This document shows, piece by piece, positions 1 to 9,819 of a stretch of DNA of 64,000 nt (position 1 is its first letter; each line of letters opens with the position of its first letter). The DNA is from Actinomyces sp. oral taxon 414 (GTDB taxonomy: Bacteria; Actinomycetota; Actinomycetes; Actinomycetales; Actinomycetaceae), in contig NZ_CP012590.1 in the NCBI RefSeq assembly GCF_001278845.1, positions 3,720,001 through 3,784,000 on the forward strand, given 5' to 3'. The translations under genes were made by a program, and so were the position numbers. A model generated the notes under the pieces. That model searched no databases. It was not told the origin of the DNA and saw only the letters and a program-made list of their open reading frames with translations.

Positions 1-188
1 AATCCTGGGGTGCTGTGGGATGAGGCTCGCAGGTGCGTCGGAGCGAATTATCAGGGCGGCGTATCTCGAGCGCCATCATAGAGACGATAAGAACTATAGG
101 TGGATCATCGGCCGGATCCAACGGCGCGGAACCGGAGATCTGTCACGCCCGTCCGCCCCTCCCCGCCCCGCCGCCGCAGCGCCCCGAC

Positions 189-194
189 TAGACT
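189..194 (+). promoter_or_regulatory. -10 box (TAGACT) of serS
   Basis: TAGACT lies 7 nt upstream of the serS ATG at 202, so transcription would begin at or one base before the start codon. A weak TTGGAG lies between them. The same arrangement is seen before several other genes in the window. Confidence 0.45.
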
Positions 195-201
195 TGGAGC
201 C

Positions 202-1473
202 ATGATTGACCTGCGCGACCTCCGCGAGAACCCCGAGCGATACCGAGACAGCCAGCGGGCCCGCGGAGCCGACGTCGGCCTCATTGACCGCATTATCGAG
301 GCGGACGAGTCCCGCCGCAGCCGCCTTCAGGACTTCGAGTCCCTGCGCGCCGAGCAGAAGACGGTCTCCGCGTCGGTCGGCAGGGCCTCGCAGCAGGATC
401 GCCCGACCGTCCTCGCCCGGGCCCGGGAGCTCGCCGTCCACGTCAAGGAGGCCGAGGCCGCCGCCTCCGCCGCCGCCTCCATCCTCGACGACCTCGCCCA
501 CCAGCTGGCCAACCTCATCGAGGGGGCGCCGCCCGGCGGGGAGGAGGACTACGTCGTCGTGCGCCACGAGGGCCCCGAACCCCGCGACTTCGCCGCCGAG
601 GGCTTCGAGCCGGCCGACCACCTGGCGCTGGGCGAGGCCCTGGACATTATCGACACCCGCCGCGGCGCCAAGGTCTCGGGCTCGCGCTTCTACTTCCTCA
701 AGGGCGCCGGCATGCGCCTGGAGCTGGCCCTGATGACCGCGGCCCTCGACCTGGCCCTCGCCCGCGGCTTCACGCCCATGACCACGCCCACCCTCGTGAC
801 CCCGCAGGTCATGGGCGGGACCGGCTTCCTGGGCGCTCACACCGACGAGATCTACTACCTGCCCGTCGACGACCTCTACCTCACCGGCACCTCCGAGGTG
901 GCCCTGGCCGGCTACCACGCCGACGAGATCCTGGACCTGTCCGCCGGCCCGCGCCGCTACCTGGGCTGGTCCACCTGCTACCGCCGCGAGGCGGGCGCCG
1001 CCGGCAGGGACACCCGCGGCATTATCCGCGTCCACCAGTTCAACAAGGCGGAGATGTTCGCCTACACCCGTCCCGAGGACGCCCAGGCCGAGCACGCCCG
1101 GCTCCTGGCCCTGGAGGAGGAGATGCTGGCCCTGGTCGAGCTGCCCTACCGGGTCATTGACACCGCCGCCGGGGACCTGGGCTCCTCGGCCGCCCGCAAG
1201 TTCGACTGCGAGGCCTGGCTGCCCACCCAGGGGCGCTGGATGGAGGTCACCTCCACCTCCAACTGCACCACCTACCAGGCCCGCCGCCTGGCCGTGCGCG
1301 AGCGCCGCGACGGGCGGACCTCGCCCGTGGCCACCCTCAACGGCACGCTCGCCACGACCCGCTGGATCGTGGCCATCCTGGAGAACCATCAGCGCGCCGA
1401 CGGCGCCGTCGTCGTCCCCGCGGGCCTGCGCCCCTACCTGGGCGGCCTCGACGTCATCGAGCCCGCCGCCTGA
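202..1473 (+). CDS. serS: Seryl-tRNA synthetase
   Basis: Cytoplasmic class II aminoacyl-tRNA synthetase of 423 aa that charges tRNA-Ser with serine. An N-terminal coiled-coil arm (about residues 25-105) of the kind that grips the long variable arm of tRNA-Ser precedes the catalytic core. Motif 2 is seen at [14 protein letters not shown] (about 260-273) and motif 3 with the conserved Arg in [18 protein letters not shown] (about 380-397). The ATG at 202 was chosen over an upstream in-frame ATG at 100 because [11 protein letters not shown] is the usual SerS N-terminus and a -10 box sits just before it. Two tRNA-Ser genes lie about 5 kb downstream. Length is typical of the family. Confidence 0.97.
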   Translation: MIDLRDLRENPERYRDSQRARGADVGLIDRIIEADESRRSRLQDFESLRAEQKTVSASVGRASQQDRPTVLARARELAVHVKEAEAAASAAASILDDLAHQLANLIEGAPPGGEEDYVVVRHEGPEPRDFAAEGFEPADHLALGEALDIIDTRRGAKVSGSRFYFLKGAGMRLELALMTAALDLALARGFTPMTTPTLVTPQVMGGTGFLGAHTDEIYYLPVDDLYLTGTSEVALAGYHADEILDLSAGPRRYLGWSTCYRREAGAAGRDTRGIIRVHQFNKAEMFAYTRPEDAQAEHARLLALEEEMLALVELPYRVIDTAAGDLGSSAARKFDCEAWLPTQGRWMEVTSTSNCTTYQARRLAVRERRDGRTSPVATLNGTLATTRWIVAILENHQRADGAVVVPAGLRPYLGGLDVIEPAA

Positions 1474-1486
1474 AGCCGGCCCGATC

Positions 1487-2596
1487 GTGAACGAGCCCGA
1501 CGCCGCGCCCCCCGCCGCCCCCGCGGCCCGCCCGCCCGTGGCCACCAGCCCCGTCCTGAGCGGGGGGCCGCCCGGGGGCCCGGCCCCCGATGCGGGGCCG
1601 TCCGCCGGCGCGGCGCGCCGGACCCGCTCCGACGACGGCGCGGCGCAGCGCCTGGGCGGCTCGGCGGAGTACGTCCGCACCCTGGGGGGCGTCGCCCCGC
1701 TCGGTCACGACGAGTACCACGCCGTCGTGCGCGCGCGCATGGCCGACCTCGACCGCCTCGACCCGGGCCGCGAGCGCCTCGTGCCCGGGCCGGACCTGAT
1801 CGTGGCCCTCGACGTGGACGGCACGATCCTGGACATGGACGGGCGCGTCTCGGAGCGGGTCATGGCCTCGATCGCCCGGATGCGCGCCTGGGGGGCGCAG
1901 ATCGTCATCTCCACGGGGCGCGGCATCCAGGCGGCCCTGCCGGTGGCCCGCTACATCGGCCTGATCGACGGGTGGATGATCTGCGCCAACGGCGCCCTGA
2001 CCGTGCGCATGGATCCGGGCGCGCCCGACGGCTATGAGATCGTCGAGCACGCCGCCTTCGACCCGGCGCCCGCCATTGACGCCCTCCTGGCCGCGGTGCC
2101 CGACGGCATCCTCGCCGTCGAGAGCCCGGGGGCCGGGTTCAGGGCGACGCGCCCCTTCCCCGACGGCGAGCTCATCGAGGACCTGACCGTCGTGGGCCTT
2201 GACGAGCTGCGCGCCCACCCGGTCAGCCGGGTCATTCTGCGCGCCCCGGGTATGGACGTGGACGAGTTCAGGGCGCTCGTGGTCGGCAGCGGGCTGCACT
2301 CGGTGGAGTACGCGATCGGGTGGACCGCCTGGCTCGATGTGGCCCCGCCGGGCGTGACGAAGGCCTCCGCCCTGGCGCGCCTGGCCGTCCGCCTGGGCAC
2401 CGACGCCGCGCACGCCGTCGCCGTGGGGGACGGCAGCAACGACATTGAGATGATCTCCTGGGCCGGGGCGGGCGCCGTCATGGGGTCGGCGCCGAGTTCG
2501 GTCGTGGAGGCCGGGGACTTCGTCACCGAGTCCGTGTGGCGCGACGGGGCCGCCGCCGTCATGGACGCCGTCATCGAGAGGGTGCGATTCGTATGA
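1487..2596 (+). CDS. HAD-superfamily Cof-type phosphatase
   Basis: Predicted cytoplasmic phosphatase of 369 aa, probably acting on sugar phosphates or related small phosphorylated metabolites. Motif I DVDGTILD gives the nucleophile and acid/base pair at D109 and D111. Motif IV appears as VAVGDGSNDIEM near residue 315, and the long cap between them is typical of Cof/type IIB HAD proteins. The first 105 residues are a Pro/Ala-rich low-complexity tail. The GTG at 1487, 13 nt after serS, is the first plausible start; an ATG at 1739 would give a conventional 285-aa protein, and no strong ribosome binding site decides between them. Its stop overlaps the ATG of the next gene by 4 nt, so the two are probably co-transcribed. 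The substrate cannot be told from the sequence. Confidence 0.88.
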   Translation: MNEPDAAPPAAPAARPPVATSPVLSGGPPGGPAPDAGPSAGAARRTRSDDGAAQRLGGSAEYVRTLGGVAPLGHDEYHAVVRARMADLDRLDPGRERLVPGPDLIVALDVDGTILDMDGRVSERVMASIARMRAWGAQIVISTGRGIQAALPVARYIGLIDGWMICANGALTVRMDPGAPDGYEIVEHAAFDPAPAIDALLAAVPDGILAVESPGAGFRATRPFPDGELIEDLTVVGLDELRAHPVSRVILRAPGMDVDEFRALVVGSGLHSVEYAIGWTAWLDVAPPGVTKASALARLAVRLGTDAAHAVAVGDGSNDIEMISWAGAGAVMGSAPSSVVEAGDFVTESVWRDGAAAVMDAVIERVRFV

Positions 2597-4335
2597 GTGT
2601 CCGACGTCGACTCCGCCTCCTGGCGCTGGTGACGGTCCTGTGCACGGGGGCGGCCGGGCTGCCCGCCTGCGCCCCCGACGCCGACGGGCGCCAGGCGGGT
2701 CCGACCGCGACCTGCGCCGAGCTGGCGGAGCAGTACGGTTCCTTCCCGGCCGGGACGACCGTCACGGTGGCCACGCCCTTCACCGGCGTGGAGGCGGAGC
2801 GCTTCGACGCCTCGGTGGCCGATTTCTCCCGGTGCACGGGGGTGACGATCGTCCAGAACGGCTCCGACGAGCTGGAGAACCAGTTGCGCGCCGAGCTCGG
2901 CGGCGCCACGGATCTGGCCGATCTCGCCGTCGTGCCTCAGCCGGGCCTGGTGACCGACCTGGCCCGCCACGGGCGGATCGTGGCGCTGCCCGAGTCGGTG
3001 GGGGCCAATACCGAGCTGGGCTGGGACCGGATCTGGTCGGATGCCGGACGGGTCGATGGCGAGCTCTACGGGGCGCCGCTCATGGCCAGCGTCAAGTCCT
3101 TCGTCTGGTACTCGCCGGTCGCCTTCGAACGGGCCGGGTACCAGGTCCCCACCACCTGGGACGAGCTGGTCGCGCTGACCGATAAGGTTGTGACCGACCA
3201 CCCGGACGGCTCCGTGACCCCCTGGTGCCTGGGGGCGTCCGACGGCGCCACGACCGGCTGGCCCGTGTCCGACTGGCTGGAGGACGGGCTCCTGGCCATC
3301 CACGGCACGGGCGCCTACGACCAGTGGGCCAATCACGACATCCCGGTCGACGCCCAGGTGGCCGTATCCACCCTCGACAGGCTCGACTCGCTGCTCCTGG
3401 CGAAGGGGCACGTGGCGGGCGGGCGCGCGGGGGTGGTGTCCATGACCATGGAGGAGGCCGGCGCCGAGCTCGTCTCCGGCACCTGCCTCATGCTGCACGC
3501 CTCCAGCTCCTTCGAGACGGTGCTGCCGCCGGGCACCACCGTCACCGACGCCGACGGCGCGCACGGGGTGACCGTATCGGCCTCCCCGACCGAGGCCGCG
3601 TCGACGCCCGCCGGCCAGCCGGGCGAGGCCGGGGAGCCGACGCCCGCCGGCCAGCCGGGCGAGGCCGGGGAGCCGACGCCCGCCGGCCAGCCGGATGAGG
3701 CCGGCCAGCCGGATGAGGCCGGGGAGCCTGGCGAGGCTGGCCAGCCGGATGAGGCCGGGCGGTCGGATGATGCCGGTCAGCCGGACGACGTCGGCCAGCC
3801 GACGCCCGCCGGAGATCCGGACAACGCCGGGTGGGCCCCGTCCGAGGGGGCCGCGAGCGGGGCGTATACGGGCGCGCCCGCGAGTACCGCCACGGCCACA
3901 GCCACACCCACACCGGTGCGCACCGGCGGCGTCGTCTCCGCCTTCCTCCTGCCGGCGATCGAGACCGACAGCACCTCCAACCCGGTGCTGGTGGGCGGCG
4001 ACTATCTCGTGGCCCTCAATGTCTCCGACGCCTCGACGGCCGTCATGTCCTACCTCACCAGCTCCGTGTGGGCGCAGACGCGGCTGTCCCTGGGCGGGGT
4101 GGCGAGCGCGAACCACGGCGTGGACGCGGCCGGGGCGAGCTCGCCGGTCGCGCAGGAGGCCTCGCGGATCCTGCAGTCGCGCCAGTCGGTTGTGCGGATC
4201 GACGCCTCGGACATGATGCCCTCCGCCGTCGGCACCCAGGTCATGTGGGGGGCGCTGACGAAGTGGGCCCGGGGCGAGACCAGCTCGGTGGCGGCCCTGG
4301 CCACCGCCGAGGCGGCCTGGCCCAAGAAGGGGTGA
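2593..4335 (+). CDS. Lipoprotein extracellular solute-binding protein with collagen-like insert
   Basis: A 580-aa secreted lipoprotein of the ABC solute-binding (SBP_bac_1, sugar-type) family. The N-terminus has Arg-rich residues, a hydrophobic core and the lipobox LPAC near residues 22-25. The first lobe (about 30-330) carries family features such as VPTTWDEL. A Gly/Pro-rich stretch with PAGQPGEAGEPT-type repeats occupies about residues 331-446 and splits the second lobe, which resumes at VVSAFLLPAIETDS. Family members are usually 400-450 aa, so the insert explains the extra length. The ATGA overlap with the HAD gene fixes the start. No permease or ATPase genes lie nearby, so the transporter it serves must be elsewhere or the protein has another extracytoplasmic binding role. 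Confidence 0.85.
   Translation: MSVRRRLRLLALVTVLCTGAAGLPACAPDADGRQAGPTATCAELAEQYGSFPAGTTVTVATPFTGVEAERFDASVADFSRCTGVTIVQNGSDELENQLRAELGGATDLADLAVVPQPGLVTDLARHGRIVALPESVGANTELGWDRIWSDAGRVDGELYGAPLMASVKSFVWYSPVAFERAGYQVPTTWDELVALTDKVVTDHPDGSVTPWCLGASDGATTGWPVSDWLEDGLLAIHGTGAYDQWANHDIPVDAQVAVSTLDRLDSLLLAKGHVAGGRAGVVSMTMEEAGAELVSGTCLMLHASSSFETVLPPGTTVTDADGAHGVTVSASPTEAASTPAGQPGEAGEPTPAGQPGEAGEPTPAGQPDEAGQPDEAGEPGEAGQPDEAGRSDDAGQPDDVGQPTPAGDPDNAGWAPSEGAASGAYTGAPASTATATATPTPVRTGGVVSAFLLPAIETDSTSNPVLVGGDYLVALNVSDASTAVMSYLTSSVWAQTRLSLGGVASANHGVDAAGASSPVAQEASRILQSRQSVVRIDASDMMPSAVGTQVMWGALTKWARGETSSVAALATAEAAWPKKG
3607..3830 (+). repeat. Tandem repeat coding the Gly/Pro-rich insert
   Basis: Imperfect tandem copies of a GC-rich unit encode PAGQPGEAGEPT and shortened PDEAGQ-type variants. 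The first two 36-nt units are nearly identical and later ones are diverged or trimmed. This is the kind of array that changes length by slippage. Confidence 0.85.
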
Positions 4336-4415
4336 GCCCGGCCGGGTCCGGGACGGGGCGCACGACGTCGCCCACGGGCGGACCCGCAGGCCTGGCCCCG
4401 GCCGCGCCCCTGCGA

Positions 4416-4421
4416 TAGCGT
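4416..4421 (+). promoter_or_regulatory. Possible -10 box upstream of the epimerase gene
   Basis: TAGCGT fits the TAnnnT pattern and lies 62 nt before the ATG at 4484. The gene has a good ribosome binding site (CAAGGAGG, ending 4 nt before the ATG), so a leadered transcript is expected. The 148-nt gap after the solute-binding gene also holds a weak inverted repeat (GGTCCG/CGGACC). Confidence 0.25.
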
Positions 4422-4483
4422 TCTTCCCGGCGGACTGGCGCACGACGTCGGCCCGGCCCTTCGACGCGGGTCAAGGAGGATTC

Positions 4484-5833
4484 ATGGGACTGGGATGGTT
4501 CGGCGCTCCCGAGCACAACCGCTGGCTGGCGGCCGAGACGCACGCGCTCCTGCACTACGCGCGCGCCGCGAAGGTGCCCGCCGGCTTCGGGTGGATCGGC
4601 GAGGACGGCGCGGTGGACGCCTCCCACCCCGTGGAGCTGTGGATCACCGGGCGGATGACCTTCGCCTTCTCGCTGGGCACCCTCATGGGCATCCCCGGCT
4701 GCCGCCGCTTCGCCGACCACGGCGTGCGGGCCCTGAGCCGGGCGATGCGCGACCGCGAGCACGGCGGCTGGTACTCGGCGGTGGGCCACGAGCTGGACGC
4801 CGAGGGCCACGGCGCGCCCGTCGACGCGCAGGCCCGCAAGGAGTGTTACCAGCACGCCTTCGTCCTGCTGGCCGCGGCCACGGCCACGGCCGCCAACCGC
4901 CCCGGCGCCCACGAGCTCCTGCGCGACGCCATGGCGGCGCAGGAGCGCTGGTGGTGGGACAAGGCCTTCAACATGCCCGTCGAGTCCTACGCGGCGGACT
5001 TCACCGACCCGGAGGACTACCGCGGCATTAACGCCGCCATGCACACCGTCGAGGCCTACCTGGCCGTGGCGGACGTCACCGGCGACGTGACCTGGCTCAA
5101 CCGCGCCATCCGGATCATCGACTTCGCCGTCAACGTCCAGGCCCGCGCCAACGACTGGCGCCTGCCCGAGCACTACGACACTTCCTGGAAGCCGCGGCTC
5201 GACTACAACCGCGACCAGCCCGCCCACCCCTTCCGGCCCTACGGGGTCACGCCGGGGCACGGGCTGGAGTGGTCGCGCCTGACGGTGCAGGCGCGCGCCG
5301 GGCTCGTCGCCCGTTCCCTGCCGGCGCCGGAGTGGATGCTCGACGCCGCCGAGGAGCTCTTCGACCGCGCCCGCATGGACGGCTGGAGGGTCGACGGCGG
5401 GCCCGGCTTCGTCTACACCACGGACTTCTCCGGCGAGCCGATCGTCCACGAGCGCATGCACTGGGTCGCCTGCGAGGGGATCAGCGCCGCCGCCGCCATC
5501 CGCCGGGCCCTGCTCGACGACGGCCGCGGTGAGATCGAGGTCGAGCACTATGAGCACCACTACCGCTCCTGGATCGACTATGCCGAGGAGTTCCTCATTA
5601 GCTCCCCCGGGGTGTGGACCCACGAGCTCGACCAGTCCAATGCGCCCTCGACCCGCACCTGGAAGGGGTACCCGGACATCTACCACGCCCTGCAGGCCAC
5701 CCTCGCCTCGCGCCTGCCCATCTGGCCCGCCATGGGCCCGGCGCTGGCGGAGGGGCGCCTGGACCAGCCCGCCTCCCTTATCCCGGCCGGCGCCCAACCG
5801 ACGCGCCGACGCGGCTTCTTCTCCCGGGGCTGA
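4484..5833 (+). CDS. AGE-family (N-acylglucosamine 2-epimerase) sugar epimerase/isomerase
   Basis: A 449-aa cytoplasmic (alpha/alpha)6-barrel protein of the AGE/YihS/mannose isomerase family, which interconverts aldoses with ketoses or epimers. Family signatures are the ITGRMTFAF segment near residue 57, AYLAVADVTGD, GHGLEW with His259 and MHWVACEG with His326; such histidines act as acid/base pairs in characterised members. The length is slightly above the usual 390-420 aa. A strong AAGGAGG precedes the ATG at 4484. The neighbouring sugar-type binding lipoprotein and HAD phosphatase suggest a small sugar-use group. Mannose/fructose or sulfoquinovose-type substrates are possible but cannot be separated here. 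Confidence 0.88.
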   Translation: MGLGWFGAPEHNRWLAAETHALLHYARAAKVPAGFGWIGEDGAVDASHPVELWITGRMTFAFSLGTLMGIPGCRRFADHGVRALSRAMRDREHGGWYSAVGHELDAEGHGAPVDAQARKECYQHAFVLLAAATATAANRPGAHELLRDAMAAQERWWWDKAFNMPVESYAADFTDPEDYRGINAAMHTVEAYLAVADVTGDVTWLNRAIRIIDFAVNVQARANDWRLPEHYDTSWKPRLDYNRDQPAHPFRPYGVTPGHGLEWSRLTVQARAGLVARSLPAPEWMLDAAEELFDRARMDGWRVDGGPGFVYTTDFSGEPIVHERMHWVACEGISAAAAIRRALLDDGRGEIEVEHYEHHYRSWIDYAEEFLISSPGVWTHELDQSNAPSTRTWKGYPDIYHALQATLASRLPIWPAMGPALAEGRLDQPASLIPAGAQPTRRRGFFSRG

Positions 5834-5860
5834 AGCGAAATCTTCTCCCGGGGCTGAAGC
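5817..5860 (+). repeat. 20-nt direct repeat across the epimerase stop codon
   Basis: The 20 bases at 5817-5836, which contain the last codons and the TGA stop, recur exactly at 5841-5860 after a 4-nt spacer. It looks like a recent local duplication of the gene end. Confidence 0.8.
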
Positions 5861-5893
5861 CGCGGCCCGGGCGGTGCGCCGTCCGGGGGATGG

Positions 5894-5899
5894 TAGGGT
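5894..5899 (+). promoter_or_regulatory. -10 box of tRNA-Ser(UGA)
   Basis: TAGGGT lies 22 nt before the mature tRNA end. The same hexamer is at the same distance before tRNA-Arg. Confidence 0.5.
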
Positions 5900-5921
5900 C
5901 GGGTCTGCCCCTCGGGGCACT

Positions 5922-6007
5922 GGAGAGGTGACAGAGCGGCCGAATGTGGCGGTCTTGAAAACCGCTGTGCGCTTGGCGCACCGGGGGTTCGAATCCCTCC
6001 CTCTCCG
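5922..6007 (+). tRNA. tRNA-Ser (UGA anticodon)
   Basis: An 86-nt class II tRNA. The acceptor arms GGAGAGG and CCTCTCC pair perfectly and the discriminator is G6007. The anticodon stem-loop is GCGGT-CTTGAAA-ACCGC with anticodon TGA at 5956-5958. A long variable arm follows and the T loop is TTCGAAT. CCA is not encoded. It lies in the same direction as serS, 4.4 kb downstream. Confidence 0.97.
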
Positions 6008-6203
6008 CGGTCCGCGCGCCTGACCCCGCTCAGCGGGGGCGCCCGCCGCGCCGGTCGCGCGGGACTCATCGGCTCCTGCTCGTGATCCGCCCGCGTACTC
6101 GGGCGCCCGCCGGTCGCGCTCCGCTCACCGGGTCCGGGCGTCCGCCGGGTCTGGGCGTCCGCCGAGTCCGGCGCGCGGTTTGCCCACCGGGTCCCGCGCC
6201 CGG

Positions 6204-6209
6204 TAGGCT
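6204..6209 (+). promoter_or_regulatory. -10 box of tRNA-Ser(GCU)
   Basis: TAGGCT lies 27 nt before the mature tRNA end. The 230 nt between the two tRNA-Ser genes holds no gene that I can support. Confidence 0.4.
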
Positions 6210-6236
6210 TCCCCCACCCCCGGTCGAGCCGGGGAT

Positions 6237-6323
6237 GGAGACGTCGCATAGTGGCCTAGTGCGCCTTCCTGCTAAGAAGGTTGGGGATAAAACCCCTCGG
6301 GAGTTCGAATCTCCCCGTCTCCG
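6237..6323 (+). tRNA. tRNA-Ser (GCU anticodon)
   Basis: An 87-nt class II tRNA. Acceptor arms GGAGACG and CGTCTCC pair perfectly and the discriminator is G6323. The anticodon stem-loop is CCTTC-CTGCTAA-GAAGG with anticodon GCT. The long variable arm GGGGATAAAACCCC-type hairpin is clear. CCA is not encoded. A weak hairpin (ACGGCG/CGCCGT, 6333-6349) follows and may terminate transcription. Confidence 0.97.
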
Positions 6324-6447
6324 CCCAGAGAACGGCGAGATTCCGCCGTAAAGTTGCACATAGGTGACAACGACACGTCGCTGCGACACGTGGAGGTGTC
6401 GGGGATCCCGATGAGGAGGAGCCTTGAACTCTTGAGAAGGCAGAGCC

Positions 6448-6648
6448 ATGGCCGATCCTGCACCGGTGTCCAAGAGCGCGGTACGTAAGGCTGGCATCGC
6501 GCTGCGGCGGATCGCGCGGGGAACAGGCCCTTCTCGCCAGAGGCGGTGGCCCGGGGGCCGGGATCGGCGTGATGGCGCGCAGGGGCGGGGACGGTGCTGG
6601 CGCCCTGGTCCGCGAGATCGCCGGGTAACCCGCGAGATCGTCACTTAA
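6448..6648 (+). pseudogene. Short degraded ORF, possibly the 5' remnant of a larger gene
   Basis: A 66-aa ORF. Only the first 25 residues (MADPAPVSKSAVRKAGIALR and on) look protein-like, faintly resembling the start of RelA/SpoT-domain proteins (SKxxVxxAG). After about codon 27 the frame becomes Arg/Gly-rich and runs into the palindromic repeat at 6610. The 6527-6585 segment of this ORF is repeated at 6857-6913 outside any clear gene. A gene fragment broken by repeat-associated rearrangement is the likeliest reading. It could also be non-coding. Confidence 0.3.
6527..6585 (+). repeat. Direct repeat, copy 1
   Basis: About 57 nt that recur at 6857-6913 with roughly six substitutions. Both copies begin CCTTCTCGCC and end GATGGCGCGCAGG. 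Confidence 0.75.
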
Positions 6649-6724
6649 CCCGCGAGATCGCCGGGTAACCCGCGAGAACGTACCTCTAGCAGACGTTCTC
6701 GTGGGTTAAGTGACGTTCTCGCGG
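6610..6724 (+). repeat. Dispersed palindromic element, copy 1
   Basis: A compound inverted repeat built from CGCGAGATCGTCACTTAACC-type arms around the loop ACCTCTAGCAG. An extra CGCGAGATCGCCGGGTAACC unit is present on the left. The same sequence occurs in reverse orientation at 47659-47752. It has no coding potential. Confidence 0.85.
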
Positions 6725-6856
6725 ATCAGGGCGCCTCCGCACGGGCCGGACGATGCTCTTGCGGGGGCGACGCGGCTGGTGCGGTCGAACGGGGCGCCCG
6801 CAGCGGCCGCCGCCGCGCCGTCCCCGTTCTCATTGGTCAACCCCCGTCGTCATTGG

Positions 6857-6913
6857 GTCCTTCTCGCCGGAGGCGGTGACCCGGGGGTCGGGCTCGGCAT
6901 GATGGCGCGCAGG
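6857..6913 (+). repeat. Direct repeat, copy 2
   Basis: Second copy of the 6527-6585 segment. It lies in a 370-nt stretch (6725-7097) with no convincing gene. Confidence 0.75.
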
Positions 6914-7097
6914 AGCAGCGCTCCCATGGGCCCCGCGGGACCCGCGGGTCCGGCAGGGCCGGCGCGGTCGTCGGGGTGTTCGCCGTGGTCGCCGTCCGTC
7001 CGGTGGCCGCCCTGCCCGGCCGGCCCGCCCCGAACCGCCACAGGAGCACCACACGCCCCACGCAGACACCCCAGAACAACCTTCCAGGAGGATCGCC

Positions 7098-7391
7098 ATG
7101 ACTGCGAGTACCAGCCGTATCCAGTACTTCCTGCTCATCTACGACCGGCACCGTGACGAACTCATGTCCCACGAGCCCTTCGGTGCCGACGCTGACGCCG
7201 CCACCACCGCCTACCGCGCTGCGGAGATCGAGTATCACGACCGCCCTGAGGTGGACATCGTGCTCGTCGGCTCCGACTCCCTGGAGACCGTCAAGGTCAC
7301 CCACAGCACCTACTTCAGCGCCGCCGCCCGGCTCCTGGACTCGCTCCAGTCCCTGCTGTCCGGCGACTCGCTCCAGTCCCTGCCCGGCTGA
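7098..7391 (+). CDS. Conserved-looking small protein of unknown function
   Basis: A 97-aa acidic protein, MTASTSRIQYFLLIYDRHRD onward, with no signal peptide or membrane segment. The ribosome binding site CAGGAGG lies 7 nt before the ATG, which supports translation. Sequence such as DRPEVDIVLVGSDSLETVKVTHSTYFSAA suggests a compact alpha/beta fold. The C-terminus repeats DSLQSL (SLQSLLSGDSLQSL), probably a small in-frame duplication. It stands alone between tRNA genes and I do not recognise its family. Confidence 0.7.
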   Translation: MTASTSRIQYFLLIYDRHRDELMSHEPFGADADAATTAYRAAEIEYHDRPEVDIVLVGSDSLETVKVTHSTYFSAAARLLDSLQSLLSGDSLQSLPG

Positions 7392-7623
7392 CGCCGACGG
7401 CAGAGCCCCTGGCCTTGCCCCGCCACGGAGTCCCTGCGTCGCGGGTGCGCCGGATTGAGCTCCCGCGACCTGCCGGGCACGCACCGGATCGAGGCGGGCC
7501 GCCGACCCGGGGCCGGGCGGGCCTCCGCCCGGACGGAATGACGGCGCCCGACGGCGGTTGCGCGGCACGTGGCCTGTGCCGCGACTCACGGCGGCTCGAT
7601 TTGGCGGGTCCGGGGCGTGCGAG

Positions 7624-7629
7624 TAGGGT
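7624..7629 (+). promoter_or_regulatory. -10 box of tRNA-Arg
   Basis: TAGGGT lies 22 nt before the mature tRNA-Arg end. Apart from this, the 260 nt after the 97-aa gene shows nothing supportable. Confidence 0.5.
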
Positions 7630-7651
7630 TCTTGCCAGTCGGAAACGATAT

Positions 7652-7727
7652 GCGCCAGTAGCTCAACGGATAGAGCATCTGACTACGGATCAGAAGGTTG
7701 GGGGTTCGAATCCCTTCTGGCGCACCA
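7652..7727 (+). tRNA. tRNA-Arg (ACG anticodon)
   Basis: A 73-nt class I tRNA plus encoded CCA (7725-7727). Acceptor arms GCGCCAG and CTGGCGC pair perfectly. The anticodon stem-loop TCTGA-CTACGGA-TCAGA gives anticodon ACG, whose A34 is normally deaminated to inosine by TadA. The T loop is TTCGAAT. Confidence 0.97.
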
Positions 7728-7767
7728 ACGCCCCGCCCTCGGCTGCACTAGTCGGTAGCGGGGCGTT
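7727..7767 (+). terminator. Terminator-like hairpin after tRNA-Arg
   Basis: Perfect 10-bp arms AACGCCCCGC and GCGGGGCGTT enclose a 21-nt loop directly after the tRNA. Only a short T-rich tail (GTTATCCATT) follows. Confidence 0.5.
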
Positions 7768-7888
7768 ATCCATTCCGGCGCCGCGCGGGGTCCGGCCGGC
7801 GTCCAGCGTGGCCAGGAACGGCGAGTAGCGGTGCCGCGCGAGGGTCCGGGGGTCCGGGGCGGCGCACACCCGCGGGTTATCGGCGTGA

Positions 7889-9424
<1,536 letters not shown>

Positions 9425-9458
9425 ACCGGTGAGACGGTCGCTGGGCGGCTCAGGGCCT

Positions 9459-9491
9459 TCTGCGCAGGCGCCGTCTCAACGTCTGCGCAGA
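9459..9491 (+). terminator. Hairpin downstream of guaB1
   Basis: TCTGCGCAG and CTGCGCAGA form a 9-bp stem, nested near GAGACGG (9431) and CCGTCTC (9471). No T run follows, so this is only a possible transcription end. Confidence 0.3.
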
Positions 9492-9758
9492 CGGGGCAGG
9501 AGCCGAAGCGGTCTGTCGCCGCTCCGGCGGGCGACCCCTGCGCGGCGGCGCTTCTGAACCCGGTGAACCCGCCCAATACGTACCGATAGGCTCCGCCTAC
9601 TACATCTTAAATACCAAGAGTCATTTCACGACGCGCCTACACCATATCTATTCGAAACAGTTATGCTTTCGTTAGCATCAAAGCGATGTGATGACGATCA
9701 CGTAGACATGCTCGCGGTGAGTCGATAACTTATCCCCTGTTCGAGTCCCTGATCGTCG

Positions 9759-9775
9759 CGGGCGGTTTCCGCCCG
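9759..9775 (+). terminator. Short hairpin in the AT-rich gap before the NRPS cluster
   Basis: CGGGCGG-TTT-CCGCCCG is a perfect 7-bp stem with a 3-nt loop. The surrounding 9570-10020 is clearly AT-richer than the flanks. No gene other than the small ORF at 9820 is visible in this gap. Confidence 0.3.
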
Positions 9776-9819
9776 TACAAGTCCCACCACTTCACAATGG
9801 GGAGGAGTCAGTCTAAAAA

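Noticed and set aside
94..1680. Long minus-strand ORF of 528 aa opposite serS
   Set aside because: It is a high-GC shadow of serS: Gly/Ala/Arg/Val-rich with no fold or motif, and serS is certain.
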